A DNA stretch of 64,000 bases from Ramlibacter humi (GTDB taxonomy: Bacteria > Pseudomonadota > Gammaproteobacteria > Burkholderiales > Burkholderiaceae_C). Positions 24,265-34,026 of the stretch are shown here, piece by piece. The stretch covers positions 124,001 through 188,000 of the forward strand of contig NZ_SMLK01000002.1 of NCBI RefSeq assembly GCF_004681975.1, given 5' to 3'. The notes under the pieces were generated by a model. The model was not told where the DNA came from. It saw only the letters and a list, made by a program, of their open reading frames with translations, and did no database searches. A program made the translations under genes and the position numbers. Every line of letters starts with the position of its first letter. The stretch's first letter is position 1.

Positions 24265-25239
24265 ATGGCCGAGACCCCCCTACAGGATTCGGAACCCGCG
24301 GCCGCACCGCCTGTGCCGCACCTGGCCGCCAAGGCGCGGCTGCTGCTGCTGTTCACCGTGCTGCTGATCGGCGGATCGGTTGTGTACCTGCTGCATGCGC
24401 GCGGCTGGTTCGAGGCCACGCAGCCGCTGGTGCTGACCACCGACGATTCGGAGGGCGTCTCGGTTGGCATGGACATGACGTTCTCGGGCTTTCCCATCGG
24501 CCGCGTGCGCCAGGTGGAACTGGCGCCCACGGGCGGCGTGCGCATCCTCATCGACGTGGCCAGCAAGGACGCGCACTGGCTGCGCAGCAGCAGCGTGTTC
24601 ACCATGGTGCGCGGCTTGGTCGGCGGCACCGCCATCAAGGCCTACAGCGGCGTGCTGACCGATCCGGTGCTGCCGCCGGGGGCGGAGCGGCCGGTGCTTC
24701 GCGGCGACGCGACCGCGGAACTGCCGCGCGTCATCTCTTCCGCCCGCGAAGTGCTGGAGAACCTCACCGCCATGACGGCCGAAGATGCCGCGCTGCGCAA
24801 CAGCCTGGCCAACGTGCAGAAGCTGACCGACAAGCTCAACGGCAAGGGCGGCGCGCTCGGCGTGCTCATGGGCAACGACGACGACGCGCGCCGGATTCTC
24901 ACCACGCTGGAGCGCACCAACGCGCTGCTCTCGCGCCTGGATTCGCTGGCGGGCAACGCCGACCGGCAGGTGTTCGGCCCCGATGGCGTCGTCAAGGATG
25001 CGCGCGCCACGGTGCAGCAGCTGAATGGCCTGCTGGCCGATGCGCGCGCGAGCCTGAAGAAGGTGGACGCGGTGCTGGTCGAAGCGCAGGCCGCCAGCGC
25101 CAACGTTCGCGGCGCCACGCAGGACCTGGGCACGCTGCGCGGCGAGGTGGAAGCCAACCTGCGCAAGGTCGAAGGGCTGATCAACGAGATCAACCGCAAG
25201 TGGCCGTTCGCGCGCGACCAGGAGATACGGGTTCCATGA
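24265..25239 (+). CDS. MCE (MlaD-like) domain protein
   Basis: The 324-residue protein has one transmembrane anchor (residues about 27-45, LLLLFTVLLIGGSVVYLLHA) and a periplasmic MCE domain (about 50-130) containing TFSGFPIGRVRQVELAPTGGVRILIDV. A long helical region follows (about 160-310) with heptad-like Leu/Ala (ATVQQLNGLLADARASLKKVDAVLVEAQ). MCE proteins form hexameric rings that carry lipids across the periplasm. It sits between the MlaE permease and a lipoprotein gene with a 4-base ATGA overlap to the latter. The long C-terminal helices suggest a tunnel-forming type rather than a short MlaD. Confidence 0.9.
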   Translation: MAETPLQDSEPAAAPPVPHLAAKARLLLLFTVLLIGGSVVYLLHARGWFEATQPLVLTTDDSEGVSVGMDMTFSGFPIGRVRQVELAPTGGVRILIDVASKDAHWLRSSSVFTMVRGLVGGTAIKAYSGVLTDPVLPPGAERPVLRGDATAELPRVISSAREVLENLTAMTAEDAALRNSLANVQKLTDKLNGKGGALGVLMGNDDDARRILTTLERTNALLSRLDSLAGNADRQVFGPDGVVKDARATVQQLNGLLADARASLKKVDAVLVEAQAASANVRGATQDLGTLRGEVEANLRKVEGLINEINRKWPFARDQEIRVP

Positions 25240-25880
25240 AGCGCGTGGTTTTCATGGCGATGGCGGTGCTGTTGGCCGGCTGCGGCAACAAGCCGCTCGC
25301 GCCCGATTGGCAGGCCAACGCGCATGGCGCGCTGGAGCGCTACGAGAAGGCGTACCTCTCGGGCGCCGCGCGCGCGGCGGACGCCGAGTTCGCGCTGGCG
25401 CGGCGCGAGCTGGCGGCCACCGGCGAAGCAGGCCTGGTGGCGCGCGCGGAGCTCACCCGCTGCGCGCTGCAGGTGGCCAGCCTGGCGTTCGAGCCTTGCG
25501 CCGGCTTCGAGGCGCTGCGCCAGGACTCGCCCGCGCCGGAGCGCGCGTATGCCGACTACCTTCTGGCGCAGCCTGCGGCCGCGGATCTGCTGCCGGCGCA
25601 GCACCGCGCGGTGGCGAATGGCCGCGGCGATGCCGCTGCGCTCAACGCGATCGCGGACCCAATGGCGCGCCTGGTGGCGGCGGGCGTGGTGTTCCGCGCC
25701 AATCGCGCCAGTCCCGAGGTGCTGCAGCTGGCCGCCGACACCGCTTCGTCGCAAGGCTGGCGGCGTCCCTTGCTCGCCTGGCTGGGCGCGCAGTTGCGGC
25801 TGGCGGAGCAGCGCGGCGCGGCGGAAGAGGCCGCGCGCCTGCGCCGGCGCATCGCCCTGGCGTCTGCCGAAGCCAGCTGA
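25236..25880 (+). CDS. Lipoprotein linked to MCE transporter
   Basis: The 214-residue protein starts with a short lipoprotein signal (KRVVFMAMAVLLAGC, lipidated Cys about residue 16). The mature part is Ala/Arg/Glu-rich and helical, with repeated Leu and Ala and three further cysteines. I do not recognise a named family. Its ATG overlaps the MCE stop, so it is translationally coupled and probably a partner of the lipid transport system. In many MCE operons a lipoprotein provides the outer-membrane end; the sequence does not show PqiC similarity by eye. Confidence 0.75.
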   Translation: MKRVVFMAMAVLLAGCGNKPLAPDWQANAHGALERYEKAYLSGAARAADAEFALARRELAATGEAGLVARAELTRCALQVASLAFEPCAGFEALRQDSPAPERAYADYLLAQPAAADLLPAQHRAVANGRGDAAALNAIADPMARLVAAGVVFRANRASPEVLQLAADTASSQGWRRPLLAWLGAQLRLAEQRGAAEEAARLRRRIALASAEAS

Positions 25881-25886
25881 GCGCGA

Positions 25887-26480
25887 TCAGCGCCGGTTCG
25901 ACGGCGTGCGCAAAGTGATGGAGTAGCGCAGCGCCTTCGTCGGCGAGACCGCGTGCTGCCATTCCCAGCGCGCCGGGCCGCGCAGCAGGTAGATGGAGCG
26001 CGGCGCCACCGCCAGCTTCATGACGTCCGCGCGCCTGGGCTCGCGTGGCGGGTAAGGGCGAAAGCGCATCGTCGCGTCCGCCAGCAGCGAGATGCCCACC
26101 ACGTCCTCGAAGTCCGGCACGTCGCGGTGCCATCCCAGCGGCGTGCCCGGCCGGTATTCCGCGACCAGCGCCTGCGTGAAACGCGCCGGAGCCATGCCCA
26201 GCCACGCCGCGGCCTTCTCGCGCAGCGGCTGCAGCCAGGGTGCGATGGGCGGCGCTTCGTTCAGCCGTTGCGCGCTGAAGTCGTACTGGCCGCCGTAGCT
26301 CACCACGCGGCGCAGCGCGGTGAAGCCCTGGTACTTCATCGGCCGCAGGGGAAGGGCCTGGATGTCGGCCAGCAGCGCGGCTTCCTCGGCGGCACTCAGG
26401 AACTCTTCCTCGTAGCGCATACCCGGGGGCAATGTGGGCGGGGGCGCGCCGAACAGGTCGGGTTGTGGAGCACGTGGCAT
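25887..26480 (-). CDS. alkB: AlkB-like 2-oxoglutarate/Fe(II) dioxygenase (DNA/RNA repair)
   Basis: AlkB removes methyl groups from alkylated bases in DNA and RNA by oxidation. The 197-residue protein has the iron triad H118-x-D120 in GWHRD and H176 in EWQH, and arginines R185 (RYSITLR) for 2-oxoglutarate. The N-terminal segment contains PMKYQGFTALRRVVSYGGQYDFSAQRL. ATG 26480 (MPRAPQPDLFG) is chosen; the frame upstream runs into the large intergenic repeat. It converges on the MCE-operon lipoprotein gene with 6 bases between stops. It is closer to short plant/bacterial AlkB homologues than to the adaptive-response ada-alkB pair. Confidence 0.88.
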   Translation of the reverse strand: MPRAPQPDLFGAPPPTLPPGMRYEEEFLSAAEEAALLADIQALPLRPMKYQGFTALRRVVSYGGQYDFSAQRLNEAPPIAPWLQPLREKAAAWLGMAPARFTQALVAEYRPGTPLGWHRDVPDFEDVVGISLLADATMRFRPYPPREPRRADVMKLAVAPRSIYLLRGPARWEWQHAVSPTKALRYSITLRTPSNRR

Positions 26481-26487
26481 GGAAATC

Positions 26488-26603
26488 GGACTCCCTTGCG
26501 CAGAGAGCGCGGAGACTTCGCAGAGGACGCAGAGCAAAGAAAATCAAATGTAGTTCTCTGCGAACTCTGCGGGTCCTCCGCGGACTCTGCGTAAGGGCGT
26601 CCG
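26488..26603. repeat. Family C intergenic inverted repeat (CTCTGCG type)
   Basis: Two arms of about 45-50 bases made of CGCAGAG/CTCTGCG-type units face each other around an A/T-rich loop of about 20 bases (26541-26553). The unit repeats within each arm three to four times. It lies between the alkB start and the histone-like terminator, so it is in the alkB promoter/leader region. No open frame of note is inside. Confidence 0.85.
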
Positions 26604-26621
26604 CATCCGGCAGCCCCAACG

Positions 26622-26646
26622 AAAAAGCCCGGCCGGAGCCGGGCTT
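26622..26646 (-). terminator. Terminator of histone H1-like gene
   Basis: AAGCCCGG and CCGGGCTT arms with a 6-base loop are followed on the minus strand by TTTTTC. It lies about 20 bases after the stop codon of the histone-like gene. Confidence 0.88.
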
Positions 26647-26666
26647 GAGAGACGCGTACTGCCGTC

Positions 26667-27167
26667 TCAGGGCTTGGAAGCCGTCGGGAAAGGCCAGGCG
26701 GCCTGCGGGTTCAGCGTGGTTTGCGCCGAAGGAGCCGCAGTCGCGGCAGGCGCAGCCGCGGGCTTGGCAGCAGGCGCTTTCGCGGCCTTCTTCGCAGGCG
26801 CTTTCTTCGCCGCCTTCTTCGCTGCCTTTTTCGCAGGGGCCTTCTTTTTCGCCGCTTTTTTCGCAGGGGCCTTTTTCGCGGCCTTTTTCGCAGGCGCCTT
26901 CTTGGCGGCCTTCTTGGCGCCAGTCTTCTTCGCAGCGGCCTTCTTCGCAGGCGCGCGCTTCGCGGCGGCCTTCTTCGCCGGCGCCTTCTTCGCAGCGGCC
27001 TTCTTGGCCGGAGCGCGCTTGGCGGCAGCCTTCTTCGCCGGGGCCTTCTTGGCAGCGGCCTTCTTCGCCGGAGCCTTCTTGGCCGTGGCCTTCTTCGCCG
27101 GGGCCTTCTTGGCGGCCGACTTCTTGGCCGCGGGTTTCTTCGCGGCGGCTTTCTTCGCAGTTGCCAT
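26667..27167 (-). CDS. Histone H1-like DNA-binding protein (Ala/Lys/Pro repeats)
   Basis: The 166-residue protein is made of repeated units of the type [10 protein letters not shown], more than 40% Lys, ending in a non-repetitive tail [17 protein letters not shown]. It resembles the C-terminal tail of eukaryotic histone H1 and bacterial HctB/AlgP proteins, which compact DNA. Two ATGs exist; a ribosome site AGGAGA (27174-27179) stands 1 base before ATG 27173 but 7 bases before ATG 27167, so 27167 is the start (MATAKK). Repeat numbers in such genes vary between strains through replication slippage. The gene is monocistronic, upstream of nrdB in map order but separated by 194 bases that hold its promoter. 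Confidence 0.9.
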   Translation of the reverse strand: MATAKKAAAKKPAAKKSAAKKAPAKKATAKKAPAKKAAAKKAPAKKAAAKRAPAKKAAAKKAPAKKAAAKRAPAKKAAAKKTGAKKAAKKAPAKKAAKKAPAKKAAKKKAPAKKAAKKAAKKAPAKKAAKAPAAKPAAAPAATAAPSAQTTLNPQAAWPFPTASKP

Positions 27168-27361
27168 TTCCATTCTCCTGTCTAAGTTGACATCAACATC
27201 AACCAAAGAAGCACTGGTCGCTTGTTGGTGGCGACCAGCGATCCATGCGGTTGGGCCGGGGCCCAGCCGCATGAACACCGTGGCCCGCAGGGCGCCGGCT
27301 CTTGTGGCCGGTCTGCCGTTGCGGGCGATAACTCACAAACCCAAACTTCTCGCAGTTGCCA

Positions 27362-28585
27362 TCAATCCCAGGAAAGCGCGCCACCCGACTGGTATTCGAT
27401 CACGCGGGTTTCGAAGAAATTGCGCTCTTTCTTCAGGTCAATCATCTCGCTCATCCACGGGAAGGGGTTCTCCTCGTTGGGGAACAGCGCTTCCAGGCCG
27501 ATCTGCGTGGCGCGCCGGTTGGCGATGTAGCGCAGGTAGCCCTTGAACATGGAGGCATTGAGGCCCAGCACGCCACGCGGCATGGTGTCCTCGGCATAGC
27601 GGTATTCGAGCTCGACGGCCTTCTGGAACAGGGCCTTGATCTCGGCCTTGAACTCGGACGTCCAGAGGTGCGGGTTCTCCAGCTTCAGCTGGTTGATCAG
27701 GTCGATGCCGAAATTGCAGTGCATCGACTCGTCCCGCAGGATGTACTGGTACTGCTCGGCGGCACCGGTCATCTTGTTCTGCCGGCCCAGCGCCAGGATC
27801 TGGGTGAAGCCGACGTAGAAGAACAGGCCTTCCATCAGGCAGGCGAAGACGATCAGGCTCTTGAGCAGCGTCTGGTCGTTCTCCGGCGTGCCGGTGTGGA
27901 AGTCGGGGTCCATGATCGCGTCGATGAACGGGATCAGGAAGTTGTCCTTGTCCCGGATCGACTGGACCTCGTGGTACGCGTTGAAGATCTCGGACTCGTC
28001 CAGGCCGAGCGATTCCACGATGTACTGGTAGGCGTGCGTGTGGATCGCCTCCTCGAACGCCTGGCGCAGCAGGAACTGGCGGCACTCGGGCGCCGTGATG
28101 TGGCGGTAGGTGCCCAGCACGATGTTGTTGGCGGCCAGCGAGTCGGCCGTCACGAAGAAGCCGAGGTTGCGCTTGACGATGCGGCGCTCGTCCTCGGACA
28201 GGCCGTTGGGGTCCTTCCACAACGCGATGTCGCGCGTCATGTTCACTTCCTGCGGCATCCAGTGGTTGGCGCAGGTGGCGAGGTACTTCTCCCAGGCCCA
28301 CTTGTACTTGAACGGCACCAGCTGGTTGACGTCCGTCTGGCCGTTGATGATGCGCTTGTCGGCCGCGTTGACGCGGCGCGTGCTGGCCGCTTCCGCGCCG
28401 CGCGAAGCCGTGGGCTGCGACGCGGGGACCTGTGCGCCGTCGTTCAGCGTGCGGATCGCGGGTTGTGCCAGGGGCTGGACGTCGAGCGCCGCTTGCGGCA
28501 AGGGAGAGTTCACCTCGCGGTTCGAGAATGAACCGCTGCTCGGGATTGGCGATTGGGGCTTGACTTCGTCGTCCCAGGTCAGCAT
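27362..28585 (-). CDS. nrdB: Ribonucleotide reductase class Ia, beta subunit
   Basis: NrdB holds the di-iron tyrosyl-radical centre for class Ia ribonucleotide reductase, which makes dNTPs. The 407-residue protein has ligands and radical tyrosine as E179-x-x-H182-x3-Y186 in [13 protein letters not shown], the same spacing as E115/H118/Y122 of E. coli. The second metal half appears in DESMHCNFG near residue 280. An N-terminal extension of about 70 residues is low in conservation. It follows nrdA by 125 bases on the same strand; no clear terminator is between, so they are probably one transcript controlled by NrdR. Confidence 0.96.
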   Translation of the reverse strand: MLTWDDEVKPQSPIPSSGSFSNREVNSPLPQAALDVQPLAQPAIRTLNDGAQVPASQPTASRGAEAASTRRVNAADKRIINGQTDVNQLVPFKYKWAWEKYLATCANHWMPQEVNMTRDIALWKDPNGLSEDERRIVKRNLGFFVTADSLAANNIVLGTYRHITAPECRQFLLRQAFEEAIHTHAYQYIVESLGLDESEIFNAYHEVQSIRDKDNFLIPFIDAIMDPDFHTGTPENDQTLLKSLIVFACLMEGLFFYVGFTQILALGRQNKMTGAAEQYQYILRDESMHCNFGIDLINQLKLENPHLWTSEFKAEIKALFQKAVELEYRYAEDTMPRGVLGLNASMFKGYLRYIANRRATQIGLEALFPNEENPFPWMSEMIDLKKERNFFETRVIEYQSGGALSWD

Positions 28586-28710
28586 GTGATGTCCAGTGCT
28601 CGGATTATCCGGGCAGTGATGTGTGTTGAAAAGTGTTCGTTCACATCACGCGCGGATTTTGTTGCTTGATTGCATCGGCGTCCTGTCGGAGAACGCCGAC
28701 ACCTCTTCGT

Positions 28711-31620
28711 TCATTGGCAGGCTTCGCAGCCCGGATCGTCGATCGCGCAGAACTTGATGTCGGTGGCGGGCGACGACGCTTCGATCTGCGATTGCGCCGC
28801 GGCGGCCGCGGCTTCGAGTGCGTTCATGCCGCCCGTACCCGCACCCGACGACACCGCGTTCAGCCGGCCCGACTGCACCGTCGACTTCTCGGCGTGCGTC
28901 GCGCTGGTGGTGCGCAGGTAGTAGGTGGTCTTCAGGCCGCGCAGCCACGCCAGCTTGTACGTCTCGTCCAGCTTCTTGCCCGACGCGCCGGCCATGTAGA
29001 TGTTCAGCGACTGGGCCTGGTCGATCCACTTCTGGCGGCGCGCGGCAGCTTCCACCAGCCACACCGGTTCCACCTCGAACGCGGTGGCGTACAGCGCCTT
29101 CACGTCCTGCGGCACGCGGTCGATGGGGTGCAGCGAGCCGTCGAAGTGCTTCAGGTCCATGACCATCACGTCGTCCCACAGGCCCAGGCGCTTGAGGTCG
29201 CGCACCAGGTAGTGGTTGATGACGGTGAACTCGCCGGACAGGTTGGACTTGACCGACAGGTTGCCGAAGCAGGGCTCGATGGACGCGTCCACGCCGATGA
29301 TGTTGGAGATGGTGGCCGTCGGCGCGATGGCGATGCAGTTGCTGTTGCGCATGCCGTCGGCGGCGATCTTCTTGCGCAGCGCGTCCCAGTCCAGGGAGGC
29401 GGAGCGGTCGACCTCGACGTAGCCGCCGCGCTGGCTGGCCAGCAGCTCCAGCGTGTCCAGCGGCAGCACGCCCTGGTCCCAGAGCGAGCCCTTGTAGCTG
29501 GAGTAGCGGCCGCGCTCGCGGGCCAGCTCGGTGGACGCCCAGTAGGCGTGGTAGCAGACCGCTTCCATCGACTTGTCGGCGAATTCCACCGCCTGCTCGG
29601 ACGCGTAGGGGATGCGCAGCTCGTACAGCGCGTCCTGGAAGCCCATGATGCCCAGGCCCACCGGACGGTGGCGCATGTTGGAGTCGCGCGCCTTCTTCAC
29701 CGCGTAGTAGTTGATGTCGATCACGTTGTCCAGCATGCGCATGGCGACCTGCACCGTGCGCTTGAGCTTGTCCTGGTCGACGGCGCCATTCTTCAGGTGC
29801 TGCACCAGGTTCACCGAACCCAGGTTGCAGACGGCCGTCTCGCTGTCGCTGGTGTTGAGCGTGATCTCGGTGCACAGGTTGGACGAGTGCACCACGCCGG
29901 CGTGCTGCTGCGGGCTGCGCACGTTGCAGGCGTCCTTGAACGTGATCCAGGGGTGGCCGGTCTCGAACAGCATGGAGAGCATCTTGCGCCACAGGTCGGT
30001 GGCGGGCACCGACTTGCTGGGCTTGATGTCGCCGCGCTTGGCCTTTTCTTCATAGGCGACGTACGCCTTCTCGAACTCGGTGCCGAACTTGTCGTGCAGG
30101 TCGGGCACGTTCGACGGCGAGAACAGCGTCCACTCGCCCTTTTCCATCACGCGGCGCATGAACAGGTCCGGGATCCAGTTGGCCGTGTTCATGTCGTGGG
30201 TGCGGCGGCGATCGTCGCCGGTGTTCTTGCGCAGCTCCAGGAATTCCTCGATGTCCAGGTGCCAGCTCTCCAGGTACGTGCAGACCGCGCCCTTGCGCTT
30301 GCCACCCTGGTTGACCGCCACGGCCGTGTCGTTCACCACCTTCAGGAACGGCACCACGCCCTGCGATTCGCCGTTGGTGCCCTTGATGTGCGAGCCCAGG
30401 GCGCGCACGCGCGTCCAGTCGTTGCCCAGGCCGCCCGCGAACTTGGACAGCAGGGCGTTTTCCTTGATCGACTCGTAGATGCCGTCCAGGTCGTCCGGCA
30501 CCGTGGTGAGGTAGCACGACGACAGCTGGCTGCGCAGCGTGCCGCTGTTGAACAGCGTCGGCGTGGACGACATGAAGTCGAAGCTGGACAGCACTTCGTA
30601 GAACTCGATGGCGCGCGTCTCGCGGTCGATCTCGTTGAGCGCCAGGCCCATGGCCACGCGCATGAAGAAGGCCTGCGGCAGCTCGATGCGCGTCTTGCGC
30701 ACGTGCAGGAAGTAGCGGTCGTACAGGGTCTGCAGGCCCAGGTAGTCGAACTTGGTGTCGCGGTCGGCCTTGAGCGCGGCACCCAGCTTCTTCAGGTCGT
30801 ACTGCAGCAGCTCGGGGTTCAGCAGCTCGGCTTCGACACCCTTCTTGATGAAGCCGGGGAAGTAGTCGGCGTAGGCCTCGGCCGCGGCGGCCGGCGTGAC
30901 GTCCTGGCCCAGCACTTCCTTGAAGATGGTGTGCAGCAGCAGGCGGGCCGTGGCGTAGGTGTAGTCGGGATCCTTCTCGATCAGCGTGCGCGCGGCCAGG
31001 ATGGACGCCTTGTACACCTCGTCGATCGGCACGCCGTCGTACAGGTTGCGCATCGTCTCGGCGACGATGGGCTCGGCCTTTACGTCGGCCGACAGGCCCG
31101 TGCAGGCGTTCTCGATCAGCGCCTTCAGCTGGCCCAGGTCCAGCGCGATGCGGCGGCCGCCGTCGATGACGTGCAGCGCGGGCGCTTCGGCCACGGCCGG
31201 CTGGCCCTGCTTGGCGCGTTCCTGCGAACGGCGCTCGCGGTACAGCACGTAGGCACGCGCCACTTCGTGGTGGCCGCCGCGCATCAGGCCCAGTTCCACG
31301 GCGTCCTGCACGTCCTCGATGTGGAAGGTGCCGCCGCCCGGGCGCGACCGCACCATGGCGCGCATGACGCTCTGCGTGAGCTGGTCGACGGTTTCGCGGA
31401 CGCTGGCGGAAGCGGCACCCTGGGTGCCGTGCACGGCCAGGAAGGCTTTCATCATCGCGATGGCGATCTTGTCGGGCGCGAAGGGAACGACGGCGCCGTT
31501 GCGGCGGATGATCTGGTAGTGGGACAGCGCGCCGGCGGCGGCGGGAGCGGCGGCCGAGACGGCGCCCAGGCCGGCCGAAGGTTGGACAGGGGTGCTGGTG
31601 ACGCTGGACACAGATTGCAT
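28711..31620 (-). CDS. nrdA: Ribonucleotide reductase class Ia, alpha subunit
   Basis: NrdA is the catalytic subunit. The 969-residue protein has an N-terminal ATP-cone (VVPFAPDKIAIAMMKAFLAVHG, about residues 42-140) for allosteric control, and the catalytic barrel with SNLCTEITLNTSDSETAVCNLGSVNL (one active-site cysteine near residue 582). C-terminal redox cysteines occur in GCEACQ at the very end. An insertion between cone and core makes it longer than E. coli NrdA (761). The start at 31620 (MQSVSS) has a strong CAGGAG site; the frame upstream continues over the promoter and is not used. Confidence 0.96.
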   Translation of the reverse strand: MQSVSSVTSTPVQPSAGLGAVSAAAPAAAGALSHYQIIRRNGAVVPFAPDKIAIAMMKAFLAVHGTQGAASASVRETVDQLTQSVMRAMVRSRPGGGTFHIEDVQDAVELGLMRGGHHEVARAYVLYRERRSQERAKQGQPAVAEAPALHVIDGGRRIALDLGQLKALIENACTGLSADVKAEPIVAETMRNLYDGVPIDEVYKASILAARTLIEKDPDYTYATARLLLHTIFKEVLGQDVTPAAAAEAYADYFPGFIKKGVEAELLNPELLQYDLKKLGAALKADRDTKFDYLGLQTLYDRYFLHVRKTRIELPQAFFMRVAMGLALNEIDRETRAIEFYEVLSSFDFMSSTPTLFNSGTLRSQLSSCYLTTVPDDLDGIYESIKENALLSKFAGGLGNDWTRVRALGSHIKGTNGESQGVVPFLKVVNDTAVAVNQGGKRKGAVCTYLESWHLDIEEFLELRKNTGDDRRRTHDMNTANWIPDLFMRRVMEKGEWTLFSPSNVPDLHDKFGTEFEKAYVAYEEKAKRGDIKPSKSVPATDLWRKMLSMLFETGHPWITFKDACNVRSPQQHAGVVHSSNLCTEITLNTSDSETAVCNLGSVNLVQHLKNGAVDQDKLKRTVQVAMRMLDNVIDINYYAVKKARDSNMRHRPVGLGIMGFQDALYELRIPYASEQAVEFADKSMEAVCYHAYWASTELARERGRYSSYKGSLWDQGVLPLDTLELLASQRGGYVEVDRSASLDWDALRKKIAADGMRNSNCIAIAPTATISNIIGVDASIEPCFGNLSVKSNLSGEFTVINHYLVRDLKRLGLWDDVMVMDLKHFDGSLHPIDRVPQDVKALYATAFEVEPVWLVEAAARRQKWIDQAQSLNIYMAGASGKKLDETYKLAWLRGLKTTYYLRTTSATHAEKSTVQSGRLNAVSSGAGTGGMNALEAAAAAAQSQIEASSPATDIKFCAIDDPGCEACQ

Positions 31621-31685
31621 GTCTTCTCCTGCTGCAGTTTGTTCTTGGAAAGGGCGCGAAGTGTAATCGCTCCTTGTCGGCTGGG

Positions 31686-31732
31686 GCACTATATCTAGCG
31701 CCCCGCGTGGGATCAAGCACTATAGGTAGTGG
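31686..31732 (-). promoter_or_regulatory. Paired NrdR boxes upstream of nrdAB
   Basis: Two imperfect 16-bp palindromes, GCACTATATCTAGCGC (31686) and GCACTATAGGTAGTGG (31717), match the NrdR-box pattern ACACwATATATwGTGT. Their starts are 31 bp apart, three helix turns, the known spacing for NrdR repression of ribonucleotide reductase operons. They lie 66 and 97 bases upstream of nrdA. The stretch from here to the ampD stop at 31974 (about 240 bases) holds no gene or repeat I can support. Confidence 0.85.
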
Positions 31733-31973
31733 TTCGCCCGGTGGACTGCAAGTGGATGGCCTGTGGACAGCATGTGAGTCCTTTCGTGCCGTCCGCACAC
31801 GCGCCGCATGCGCGCGTGATGGATCATCCTCCGCCCAGAAATGGCGCGGGCGTGCGGGCCAAATCGCCTCGCAGCCCGCATGGATGCTTGCTGCACGCCC
31901 GCGCTTCGAGGCATCGCCGCGCACGAACGCGATTCGCGCGCATGCAACTCAACCACAAAGCCGAAACATGCCG

Positions 31974-32544
31974 TTACTCAGCGGGTGGGAACGATGATTC
32001 GCGCCACCCGAGGCTTCGCTGCAACAGCGGCCAGTCGAAGCCCGCGCCGGGATCCTGCTTGCGCCCCGGCGCGATGTGTTCGTGGCCCGCGATCCAGCGC
32101 ACCGGGTAGCGCTGCGCGATGGCGGCGCACAGGCCCGACAAGGCCTCGTATTGCGCGGGCTCGAAAGCTTCGCCCTCCAGGCCTTCCAGCTCGATGCCCA
32201 CCGACCAGTCGTTGCAGTCGTCCCGCCCCTGCCACGACGACCGGCCCGCGTGCCACGCGCGGTGGTCGCAGCTGACGAACTGCCACAGCTCGCCGCCGCG
32301 GCGCACGTAGAAGTGCGACGACACCTGCAGGCCGCGGATGGACTGGAAGTACGGATGCGCGTCCCAGTCCAGCGTGTTGGTGAAGAGCGCCTGCACCTCG
32401 CCGCCGCCGTAGCGTCCCGGCGGCAGGCTGATGGAGTGCACCACCACCAGCTCGATGGCGGTGGCGGGTGGCCGCGGGCCGAAGTTCGGGGAGTCCAGCC
32501 GCCGCGCGAAGCGGTACCAGCCGGCGGACCACAGCGCGCCGTCG

Positions 32545-32561
<17 letters not shown>
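31974..32561 (-). CDS. ampD: 1,6-anhydro-N-acetylmuramyl-L-alanine amidase AmpD
   Basis: AmpD cuts the peptide from anhydro-muropeptides in cytosolic cell-wall recycling and so keeps AmpR-controlled beta-lactamase off. The 195-residue protein has the amidase_2 zinc ligands in VVVHSISLPPG and GHEHIAPGRKQDPGAGFDW, with the family's HIAPGRKxDPG motif, and SVGIELEG in the centre. There is no signal peptide, as expected. Its ATG overlaps the end of pilR by 17 bases, so it is likely co-transcribed with pilSR. No ampR or ampG gene is in the window. Confidence 0.95.

Positions 32562-34022
<1,461 letters not shown>

Positions 34023-34026
<4 letters not shown>

Noticed and set aside
26770-27165. Tandem direct repeats that could suggest a CRISPR array
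   Set aside because: The units are coding repeats of the histone-like protein without unique spacers; no cas gene is present.
26674-27546. Phe/Ala-rich apparent membrane protein on the plus strand
   Set aside because: It is the complement of the Lys/Ala repeat of the histone-like gene (Lys codons read as Phe/Leu in antisense).
28674-28699. Hairpin in the nrdA-nrdB gap
   Set aside because: Seven base pairs and no T-tract; not a convincing terminator or attenuator.
28633-31698. A 1,021-codon open frame on the plus strand opposite nrdA
   Set aside because: It is the GC-rich antisense shadow of nrdA; its composition (Val/Arg/His-rich) fits no protein and nrdA motifs are perfect on the minus strand.
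31755-31780. TGTGGACA resembling a DnaA box upstream of nrdA
   Set aside because: Only one partial match to TTATCCACA and no cluster, so not enough for a regulatory site or origin.
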